Assembly: GCF_003672135.1 (NCBI RefSeq)
Contig: NC_039510.1
Span: forward strand, 1,302,001-1,366,000
Direction: 5' to 3'
Source: Ooceraea biroi
Lineage: Eukaryota > Arthropoda > Insecta > Hymenoptera > Formicidae
DNA length: 64,000 nt
Positions 1-10,100 of this stretch are shown in pieces. The translations under genes were made by a program, and so were the position numbers. Below the pieces are notes generated by a model. It saw only the letters and a list, made by a program, of their open reading frames with translations. It had not been told where the DNA came from and made no database searches. Positions within the stretch are counted from its first letter, which is position 1; every line of letters begins with the position of its first letter.

Positions 1-342
1 ATATCAGATTTCCGTTAAAAAAATTCAATCAACAATTTTCATTATCTGTATCTTATAATCTTATAATCCTACAAAGTACTTTCCCTCGATGTGTAATACT
101 TCTACCTTATCCATTTTTTCTGCTTCTAAAACATATCTCCATTGACTCATCGTGTCAAATAATCTACGTCTAAAATAATGTACAAATACTACAAAGAAAC
201 ATATATATCTGCTGATGCATACAGATTTGATAACGATAACATAGATAAATAATAATGTATAAATAAATATCTGCCAAGTTGTTCGACCATAGATCTCTAG
301 TATACGTTTGCGTGCAGTTTGGGCATAGTTCTTGCTCTGGCA
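1..342. other. AT-rich 5' flank of the dCMP deaminase gene
   Basis: I see no coding exon here. The sequence is AT-rich and ends directly before a good ATG. It presumably contains the promoter and 5' UTR of the downstream deaminase gene, but no convincing TATA box or initiator could be fixed by eye. Confidence 0.4.
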
Positions 343-1261
343 ATGGCGGAAACATCGTACAACGGGTAAGAAATTCTTTTTACAAAACTAAAGTGAGTAA
401 AATAAGAATAAGGATAAGAATCGAATAAATATTCTTATTGTTGATTGCACTTCATTGCATGTAGAAGTCCGAGGAACAACATGTTACATGATGATTATTG
501 GGACGAGCATTTCATGACTGTAGCGGCTCTATCCATGACATGCACAAATGGGGACCCTAAGGTCGGTGCATGTGTTGTTGATGACAATAGGAGAATCGTT
601 AGCATTGGATATAATGAGATGTCCAGAGGATGCAGCGACGATGAGTTTCCTTGGAACCCAAATCCGATAAACCCTTGGGATTATAGAGGTTTTTATGGTA
701 CAATATACATTAGCATTTCTTCTTTTTTTTTTAACACAACGCATAACAAATAAACGAGATGCTGCTCAATCGCTAAAAGAATATTCGTCAATTTTAGTCT
801 GTCACGCGGAGCTTACTGCAATAATCGACGCGATGAGAACTTCGATCGATCTTAACAAGTGCACGATATATACTACTTTGTTCCCGTGCAACGAATGCGC
901 GAAACTGATAATACGATCCGGCATAAGAAGAGTGATATATGCAACCGCTAAATACCCGGAAACCCGAACAGAAAGTATGAGAAGAATATTCAACGCTGCT
1001 GGTGTGACATTTAGGTATTAACTGATTGGAATCATCCCTAGTAGCACAGTTCATTGGCTTTACATTGGACAAACATTGGCTTTACATTGGTCAATGTTTG
1101 GCCAATGTAAAGCCAATGCACTGTGCTACTCGGGATGGCACTATTGTGAATTATTGTTTCTCAACCGCAAAATGTTTTACGGTAACTCCGTTTCTTTATT
1201 TTTCAGGCAATATAAACTAAAGAGATCACAAATATTTGTTAATTTACCAACTCATCAATAG
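343..1261 (+). CDS. DCTD: Deoxycytidylate (dCMP) deaminase, 4 exons
   Basis: This enzyme converts dCMP to dUMP, feeding thymidylate synthesis in the cytosol. Exons by eye are 343-365, 465-688, 759-1014 and 1207-1261, giving 185 residues (human enzyme about 178). The zinc-site signature of the cytidine/dCMP deaminase fold is complete: CHAE (His98, Glu100) and PCNEC (Cys126, Cys129). Upstream are the family blocks KVGACVV, IGYNEM and GCSDDEFPW. The start ATG sits in a small first exon (MAETSYN) and splices in phase to the exon carrying LHDDYWDEHFM. The second intron is only 70 bases with a weak GTTTTT donor. It is supported because it restores DYR-DAAQS in frame and removes a stop. The last exon follows a TTTTTCAG acceptor and ends in a short basic tail. 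That tail diverges from the usual family C-terminus. The last intron carries a palindromic insert. Family assignment is firm; exon 1 and exon 4 are inferred. Confidence 0.88.
1032..1138. mobile_element. Small palindromic MITE-like insert in DCTD intron 3
   Basis: Two arms of about 48 bases form a near-perfect inverted repeat. The left arm runs from ATCCCTAGTAGCACAG and the right arm ends CTGTGCTACTCGGGAT. A shorter unit (CATTGGCTTTACATTGG) is repeated inside. The structure has no coding capacity and would fold into one hairpin. It lies wholly between the exon 3 donor and exon 4 acceptor of the deaminase gene. It resembles a non-autonomous MITE, but I could not define a target-site duplication, and the family is unknown. 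Confidence 0.6.
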
Positions 1262-1954
1262 AGATAGTCTAGTCTTCACAGATTCTATGAATGAAGTAAA
1301 AAGCTCACAAAGGAGAAGATAAAAACGGACACTTAAATATATAATAATCCTGCATAATTCTGATTACATGGTGAATAGTGACTAGAGCTGAATTATTCTG
1401 TTATTTATTATTATGTATATGTAATATGTGATTTAAATCAGGTTATTTTAGCGCCAAATGAATAGTTTTATATTTGTTAAAAGTTAAGCATGTAGAATTA
1501 TATAAAAAAAGCTATATTAAAAAACTTAAAAAGCCATATTAGCTGTTTATCAGTTCTTTCTCCTTATTCTCTTTCTTTCTTCTTATTCTCTTCTATTTCT
1601 TTCAAATAGTTCCGCACTGCTCTTTCAATTCCAAGCTGCTACAAGCTCTCTCTCGTTTTGTTAGCTGCGGGTTTTTCTCGCGCAACGCTTTCAATTCTTC
1701 GTCCTTTATTACAAATAATTTTTGACGCTTTAATATTTTTATACATTTATATTTTTCATATGAATAATTCTGATAGTAGTTTGTCTTATTTTATTCTCAG
1801 CTGTTTCATAAAATAAACACACGTCCTACATATTATAAAAAAAAGAACGGCAGTTATAAAAATGTATTTAATTTCCGTACTCGTAAACGATTAATTAATA
1901 AAGGCCACAGTAAGATATTATTTCTATGCTGCAGAAAAATGTCATGGTAACAAA

Positions 1955-2070
1955 CATACACACATACACACGCACACGCTTACGCACGCACGCACATACA
2001 TACACACACCCATCCACCTACCCACCCACATCCATCCACATATCCCATACACGCACACACACACACACAT
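1955..2070. repeat. Imperfect CA-rich microsatellite
   Basis: A degenerate run of CA, CGCA, CATA and CCCA units ends in about ten consecutive CA dinucleotides. It is non-coding. Confidence 0.85.
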
Positions 2071-2230
2071 GTAACAAGATATAATTCCGTTTCTATTCAT
2101 TTATTTATTCCTTCATTTGACACTTGATAGATTGAACGTTTTCAAGTAATGTTAATCACCAAGTAATCACGTGAAAATACAACTTATCGTACTGGATATC
2201 GAAATTCCCTCGAAAGAGCGAACCTTAGAC

Positions 2231-2297
2231 TATATAAGTATGGACCAGTCTTGCCCCCCTCCCTCTCCCCTTCGGACGCCAATGCGCACTATATAAA
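2231..2297 (+). promoter_or_regulatory. Two TATA-box-like motifs about 59 bases apart
   Basis: TATATAAG at 2231 and TATATAAA at 2290 both sit in an ACTATATAA context on the plus strand, separated by a C-rich stretch. They could be core promoters of a transcript running right. No recognisable gene follows within 700 bases, so they may be fortuitous or belong to a non-coding transcript. Confidence 0.22.
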
Positions 2298-2393
2298 TAA
2301 AACTCAAACACCGAGGAAATAATGTAACAGAATTTAGTAAAGAGTTAGCTAATTTGATTTTCGCGTGGATTGTGACTGATCAAAACCCGTTAA

Positions 2394-2545
2394 GACCATT
2401 CTACAGTGGCAGTAAGAAGTAGGAAGTAAAATAGTAGAAATTGACTACTCAAAGTCGAGTGTGAAAAAAGAAATCGACTGTGACTGGTCAATTTCTACTA
2501 TTTTACTTCCTACTTTTTACTACTTACTGCCACTGTAGAATGGCC
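2394..2545. repeat. Foldback repeat of about 150 bases
   Basis: The left arm begins GACCATTCTACAGTGGCAGT and the right arm ends with its complement, ACTGCCACTGTAGAATGGCC. Arms of about 55-65 bases match closely except for one short GTAGTAAAAA-type insertion in the right arm. The centre is a roughly 25-base purine-rich loop. This is a non-autonomous inverted-repeat element or a tandem-inverted duplication. No target duplication is clear. Confidence 0.65.
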
Positions 2546-4974
2546 TTTATACCTGGCAACACTTTTCGCCTCATTTTGCTGGGATATACAGCCTGGCGGT
2601 CCATGCTTATATGGTCCAAAGAGCGAACACTGATATTTACAATTATAGAAAATTTAATTGAGAGAGTAGGTACAAACGCAGGCGAAGTGAACCTGCTCCT
2701 CCGTCGATCTCTTTACAGATTTTCCGTAAATTCCACCTCCTCGGCCATGCAGAGTGCGGCAAATAAATAAAACTTAATGTACAGGAAGTGTGGAAGCGAC
2801 CGCGGTGTACGATAGACTAAAGTAGAATTAAGTATATGACACGAGAGCTCACTTCCTATGCGGAACTTTTTACTTGCTGTACAAACGTGAACGGTGACAC
2901 AATACTTATGGCATGATAGAAATATGTAACAATGTTTATTTCTCTCCTCGAGTTGAAGCGGAGCAAAGTAGATCAGTTTTACATGATATATTTCTGGTGG
3001 TGTGATATAATATAATTAAAGGAAACGATTAAACATAAAGATGTTCGATATACATATATGCACGATTAATATGCACGTGTACGTGTACGTGTGTGTGTGT
3101 GGCATGCGCATGTGTTTTATGTACATACTATACATGTTCGAATTCGTTCGATTAAAATGTCATTCCACTCGTTTCCTCGCTCGTGAGTATAATGTGAGGA
3201 AAATCGGAGACGATGAACATGATGAATACATTACGGAGTCTCGATTCATCACACAGAAATTCGACAGAGATCGAGACCAGTGCACCGAGGCACAAAACGC
3301 ATCGTACGTATCAACATTTTCTCGGATCTTCATGATGATGCTTGAAATATCGTTTACGAGCAAACTATCGATGAATATAATTATAGATATAATTATAGAG
3401 CCTCAGGATACGTACTACAATATGAGATGACAATATAAAATGATGAGCGTTCTGTAACGATCTCAGATGACGCTCGAAATTAGCCCGATTCTGTGTGATG
3501 AATCCAACGATAATCCGAAAATGGAAGAAAAGGTATGATCTACGGGATAAACCCAGGCTAACTTGTCGTGCGGTATTTATTTATTATTACGGTATTAGGA
3601 ATTGAAAAGCGAATCTCTCAGACTCAGCTCTCGGCGAAGTTAAATGCGATTCGCGTTAATCTATTTTTTTATCTTTTGATATTCGTCTATGCGCGAAACG
3701 GAAGTCTTTCGATCGAGGTAACAACCTTCGATACAGATTGGAGCAACGGCACTCTTGTATCAGTACTTTCGTGAGATCTCTCTAAATGAAAAACAAAAAA
3801 AAATAGAAAGGAAGGAATTAAGAAATATATTATAGTCTTCGTGATTGACGCACGCTCATGGAGCCCAATTGCTTCCGATGGAGTATCAATAATTTAATTA
3901 AGTTCATTACAAATTTGTAAAGATCGATTCAAGCAACTTGTCACTCTTGTACTTGTTCCTCCTCTATTGATCTCTAGAATTTCACCGCTAGCATCGGAGA
4001 CGGCGACACTAAATTTCTCATCGGTCTGGCAATAAAAGTTCTCTAGTCCCGAGGAAGTGTTTTCGACGCTTTACGGAAGGGAAGAGCTAGAAAATCAATT
4101 TAATTGTCTTTAAAGATTGACCGCGAGCTTTGTTCCTTTTGTCTTCTGTATATCTTTCTTATCTCGTTAGACCATTCTCCATCGATTGCTCACTGTCTGC
4201 AATAGTAGCCGGTATGAGATTTTGTTTACTTTACGGTCGAGATTAAAGAGGTAAATATACATTATAATTAATACAATGAAACGTAGATACCTACTATATA
4301 TTTATGATAACTGTTATGACGTGTTTGAGTAGGTGATTAACATTCAGCAGATATCGATCGGCGGCGAAAGCTCGCTCGTCGCTCTCATCGAAAGAAAGTT
4401 GTAAAGACATATACACTTATTTGTTATAGTACTTGAAATATGTACAAACATTATTAATAATAGCTCGGTAGTATCTCTATGTTACTTCGTATCGAAAATG
4501 GTTTTTCGTGCTGCTGCTGCTTCTTCTTCTTCTTTTCCTGTTTACGGCAGAAACTGAAGACCTATAAATATGTAGCATTACTCCCGGAATTAAACGAGGT
4601 AAATTGTAATATCCCTTGACTTGTACCGGTAGGCTTTGAATCTTTAGCGTTGCTTGAAAAATTCCCCGCCCCTCCCCTCCCTTCCCCCCCACGATCGATG
4701 TACGATCTTTCGATCGTATGTATGATACCATGACGCACGATGATACTTCGCTATCAACACTATAACGGGTTTTCGGCTTTATGATATACTTTGGTAGTTT
4801 GCGCACACAATACGCAGTTTATCATCATCATCATCATCCCTATAGTAACTTTCGTAGAGAATTTTTGCGAGAACGGACACTACTACCCTCCCTCCCCGTA
4901 ATGATTGCTCTCAGTGGGATACCAGGGCTCCAATCCAAACGCAGATCATTACCCTGGACAAACGCAGGAATAAA

Positions 4975-5010
4975 ATGTGTGTGTGTGTGTGTGTGTCTGT
5001 GTCTGTATGT
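4975..5010. repeat. TG microsatellite
   Basis: A run of about 12 TG dinucleotides passes into TCTGTG units. It is non-coding. Confidence 0.85.
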
Positions 5011-5723
5011 ATCTAAGAAGAGGCGAAGCGTTAGATCATCATTTTTTATTCACTCGAATCAACAGTTCACGGGTGAGGCGAACCAGAAAAAGTTAGACAA
5101 GACGATGCGGGAACGGAGTCCATCCGGACGCGGCGACGGACATGCACGGGTAATACGGGTAACTCGGTGTTCCTGATGATCATCTAGCGTTTTTTTCTTT
5201 TTGTTTTTTTTGCGGGCCTCTACACAGTAGAGTATTACGTAGGCATCGCTGGAAATTGTACACCTTAACACATCGAGTAGAAACATTCGCATTAGCGGAG
5301 CGCACGCGCGCGCGCTCGCTCGTATCGTTATGTATGTATAGTATACAAGTCTTTTGTGTCTTTTTTTTTGTACCAATAATACGTTAGTCTCGCACGTTTT
5401 ATTTTATACAACACTGCACGTCCAGTACACACAGAACGGTCCGCACTCCCTCGTCGTTTTCCATCATCGCTCACCACGATTCCCGTCGTCCCTTCCTCTC
5501 GTGTTTTTAAAGCCGTCCACAATTAAAGTGGAACGTGTCAAATTGATCGATCTCGATTGTTAACTAGTATTTAGCTAATATGTCATCCTCTTCTATCTCT
5601 CCCCCTTCCCCTGCCCCATGCTTCCTCGTAAAATTGTGAGTCGTCCGGCGCAGAGAGAGCGCGGTCCACCCACGTCCCTTCCCCCCCTCCCTCCCTCCCT
5701 TCCCTCCCCGTCATATTATATAA

Positions 5724-5729
5724 TTTATT
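5724..5729 (-). promoter_or_regulatory. Candidate poly(A) signal for Naa15
   Basis: The plus strand reads TTTATT, which is AATAAA on the minus strand, about 315 bases past the Naa15 stop. It is the nearest canonical signal I noticed downstream, followed on the minus strand by a GGGA-rich stretch. It is unproven. Confidence 0.3.
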
Positions 5730-6043
5730 AGAATTGTTTCTCCGAGCACTGTCTCAAACACACTGTTCACACTACAAAGTAATTCGAGGAGCCAGTTCGT
5801 GCGTGACGCATGCTTTATACTCGATCAATCGATTAATCCCGCCGATTATGTCGTTCCTCGCTCTCCCCCCTCTCTCTCTTTCTCTCCTTTTTTTTCTCTT
5901 AACCGCGACAACTGATAAACATGATTTTAACAGATCGTGTAGATCGGTGTAGAATGCGCCGCACCACCCCCGGTTCACCATTGACTCGTCTAACTACTTA
6001 TAACGATCGCTGCTCAGTGACGCTGTAATAGCGCGTGCCTGGA

Positions 6044-7156
6044 TCAGTTCTTGATCGAGTTCTCTTTCTCCTGATGATTGTTGGCCTTCGGCTCGGGCGG
6101 CCGAAACGCGGTGGCGAATGGGAACCGCACGTGGCACCTCGCCATGTAATCGGCTATCGTGTCGTCGCAGGGTCCGAAGTCACCGTTGCGCAACGCCTCG
6201 AGCACCTTCGTGCAGTTCTGCAACGTCACGCCCTCGAGCCCGTCGATGGATGTCACGAGAGATAGCGCTTTCGTTTGCGCGGACGGATCTAGGACGTACA
6301 ACATCCGCGCGCCCTGCAGTAGATGCGGCAGCGAGTTGCGGTTCTTCTTCAAGTACTCGGTATTCAGTGTGGCAGCCTTAGTACTGGAAAAGATGTCGGC
6401 GGTCTGCCGTTTCACTACCTCGCCCACCGCGCCTTCCAACGGCGACTTGCCGGTATGCAGCAGAAAGCGCACCAGACACGTGTGCAGGTCCGGATCGTTC
6501 GCGTCTAGTCTGTGAGCGCGTTTTATCGAACGCAGCATAAGGAGGGTACGACCTAGAAAGGGAAAACCGAATTAGACATGTTCCACACCGCGAACCATTC
6601 GTTGCGAAATGATTTTCGTTCATCATAATTCGATTATTGACGTGCGTGCAGTTGGGCATAATTCTTTCAATTCTTTCATACCTTTGCGAATGTAGATTTC
6701 GAAAGCCATGAGATGCGTTTCTATTCTGTCCGACGCCAGATCCTGCAGGGGTTGCAGGAACTTTATTGCTTGTTCCAGCGGATCTTCGACCTAAAAAATG
6801 CATTCAATAAATGTTTTGGGATGTATAATGCACTTTTCACAGCTGCATTGGTATATTAAAAAAATTATAATCATGTCGATGTTTTAATAAGACGCAAGAA
6901 CGATCAATCTGACGGTTAAAAAAAATGGAAGACTTATTCTATATAGATAAATTCGTACTGACCCTTTCCAGTTTTTCCGGAATTAATTCATCTAATGTGG
7001 GCTGCTCGAGATCAGGGTCGTTCTGCTGTCGGGATTTATTGTGTTGCTCCCGCTTCTCTTGAGCTTGCGCGGCCTGTTGTCGCTCCAATTCGGCCTTTCT
7101 GCGCTGCTTCCTCTGTTTATTCCTCAATTTCTTCAATTCGGACGGTGCCAAATTCT
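6044..7156 (-). CDS. Naa15: Naa15 exons 9-11 (C-terminal block)
   Basis: This is the 3' exon block of Naa15. Exon 9 (7156-6963) is the basic coiled segment ending in LIPEKLERV. Exon 10 (6790-6682) carries DPLEQAIKFL. Exon 11 (6552-6044) carries LLMLRSIKRAH and runs to the stop. The order and spacing match the C-terminus of animal Naa15. Taken alone, this block could be mistaken for a separate small gene. Confidence 0.92.
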
Positions 7157-10100
7157 CTGTAACACAGCACAAGAAAGGGAATCATTTAGTAGCGTTAACT
7201 CGCCAACAAGCTTCATCAGTACGTACACACGCTCGGAAATCTCATGATCGAAGCCTACTCGAGAACTCCGCAAGACGTAAAGTCGGTCCTGTCTACCGAC
7301 CCAGTTACATCATAACTCACGATTTGAACGAAAGTGCTTTACGCGTACAACAATGATCTCTCCTTCGTGATCCAACGCGTGATTACTCAATTAGCGCGCG
7401 AGCTGCGCGAGGCTAGTATCCTTTTGAATTTTTTTCTTCACGGTTACGCAAGTTCTGCCCCTCCCCCCGTTTTCTCGGCGCGAACCGGGAGACCAGTTTC
7501 GACACTAGTTTCCGCCGCTTTTACAAATATCGCCGTGGATACCCTCGGTGGCGGGACTTTGCTGACGTACTTGCCAAGGTTGCCACGGTATTCCACTAAC
7601 CGGGCAGATAAAACACGCGGTCCCATACGGCCGGTTTCGCAGTCTTTTTCCCACTTTTCCTCGCCTTCGGTCGTGGCCAGACCTACTGACGGTCTCGCTT
7701 AGTAGGTCTGGCATGCGTGCACGTGCCTCGCGTGCCCGTTAGTCACGTGCATGCCCGGCGGGTACCGTGGGACGGTAGCAAAAGTAGAAAGGAACCGTGC
7801 GCCAGGCTTCGTAATCGCTTCGGGATACCGTAAATATCTGAAGCGTTCCGCGAAAAACGGTAATACCGGGGATACGAGGGATCATAATGCGCATATCAGC
7901 TTCTTGCCAGTAATTGACTGAGGCGGGTGGTAATCTAAGACACGCAAAGAAGTCTGGGTCACTCTTCCGTTGAACTGCAAGACACGACACAGAATCCGCA
8001 AACTGTATTAGTAGAACCATGACAAATGGGAGAGCATGCATGATTTCTATCAATTTTCTATGTTTCTGAGAGGATTATTTTAAAGCATTGCATATAAATG
8101 TGACAAGAATAAATAATATATGTTATCTGTATTTTATTGCTCTCTTGGAAAAATTGAGGATACGTCTCCAATTTCCAAGATAAAAAGATTATAATTGAAA
8201 TTATTTCTCGATATTCTCAGCCCTTATCGATCAATTGCTTAAAGAAACCGGGTGATCAATGATCGCTACGCGGAAAACTGGGGCAAGCAGTTTCAATTGT
8301 TGCGCTAATGCTTCAACGTTCAGCACGCCTAGCAGGCATCAGCGCATTAATTAGCACCGTATTAATTCGATATTAAGCCGCGAAAAATCACGAACGCTTT
8401 CCCATTATGTAATAATGCCGGTCGATGCGATTATTAGAACGCGGTAGAGAACTGTTGCCATGCTCCGTAAATCCGCGAGCGGCGTAGGCGTTACCGCCGA
8501 GAGGATTCACTCGATTCTTCGAAAGGCGATTCCACCTTGGTTCTACCTTACGTAAGAATTATTTACGCGTTATTTCGGTGCCGGAATCACACATGGTGAT
8601 CAGCACGATTCATGCGATCTCGGATTCAAATGCTTATTATCGTTGCACGCGAGCTTCATGATATCATCCGGACAATTGACGTGACGTAAAGCGGTATCAT
8701 TCAACTCATTGATCTTTCCGATATAGACAGAATGATATACGCAACATCATTCTGTCCCAGCTTAATAACGTATGTAACACACAAGTTCAATAGAGTTAAT
8801 AAACTTGTCGAAGCATATCGAGGTGGCCAGGGAGGGATCAGTTGATGTTCACCCGATAGAATGATCACAAACCGGCAGACCAACAGCATCGCGAAAAGCT
8901 TCATTATTAATTGATGAGGAAATCGCACGGTCCGACATGAGATTTTTCATCCGTGGACGAAGGAGGACCTTACGCTCGCGCGCGGCACTTGCGCGCGTGT
9001 TCAGGAATGTAGAGCAACAGGCGGTACCAGCGCGTCAAGTTTCTGATGCAAATTGCATCCCTCTGCAAAGATGCGTGCGTTCTTCAGCGATCGTTCGCAC
9101 TCGATCCGCGATCATCGGGATCATCCCGCAAAACCCTCGAATCTCGATATCACGCGCGTGGAGTCGTTGCAAATTAGGTGTATGCAAAAGTTTTATTGTG
9201 CTAATGCACAATAGTCGTGCCCCGGCGAACTTACTCGGTAATTACGCGCGAATAACGAGTCTTATTCCGTAATTCCGCGTCGCGCGATAGAAAGCGCGAC
9301 GCCGGCGTCGATTCAGCGGCGCGATCCTTCCTCGCGGCTGAAAAACCGCTGATTTATACACGACCTCGTGTAATAACGGTCGGTCTTTTTGATAGGGACG
9401 GGCATTCCACGTTGCGCTAAATTAAATCATTTCCTCGATCGGACCGCGCCCTCAGCTATGCACCATTATCTACCTTCGAGTGATCTGTGCTCCCACGCGA
9501 TCGCTGGGACACAATCCACGTGGGCAATGCATTCACTGTGTCGCCAATAATCGCGCTCACGTGGCTCGCAGGCGAGAGAAATAGTCGGAATAATAAGGGG
9601 GATGGCATACCGAGTCGCCTGCGGCTTGCCGCGATTTTTCGCGAAACTTATTAAGTCGCGGAACTTGAGAAATCACTTTTCCTCGGCGCGATCTTTAGCT
9701 CCGCGAAAAAAATAGTCGATATCATACACGAGCCCAGGCTCATAAATTGAAGAGTCCACTTTGAATAGCGGCTGTTGAAAGAGATCAGAGTCTCTCATCG
9801 AGCAGAAACGAGATTCAAAAGAGACCGCATATTAATTGCGCGGTCCTTGAGATATTATATTAACTCGAGAAACCTTTAATCTTAAGCGCGCGTAATAACG
9901 CGTTTGCGAGCATCGACGATTTCTCTATGACACCCACGAAACGATTTACGTAACGCCCCGCGGGCTTCCCGATGCGGTGCAACTTGGCTTGTATCCTGTC
10001 ACGGTTTCATGACGAATGGATCCTGTTGGATTCGTCCGGAATACCCGCGTGTGAATAACGGCGCAGGTTCTTTATCACGCAGAATGGGCTTCTTTGTGCG

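Larger units (their letters stand above)
1262..6043. other. Intergenic region between DCTD and the 3' end of Naa15
   Basis: I see no convincing gene in these 4.8 kb. The longer open frames lack recognisable domains and conserved splice partners. The region contains CA- and TG-rich microsatellites, a foldback repeat, two TATA-like boxes and pyrimidine-rich tracts near 5580-5710. The right-hand part probably includes the Naa15 3' UTR, read leftwards. Confidence 0.5.

Noticed and set aside
1011..1020. Stop codon after GVTFRY as the end of the dCMP deaminase
   Set aside because: The same bases form a good AG-GTATTA donor, and a downstream exon continues the family end in phase.
2480..2770. 96-codon open frame starting in a foldback repeat
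   Set aside because: Its first 20 codons are the repeat arm; the rest has no domain. The hydrophobic start is a by-product of the repeat sequence.
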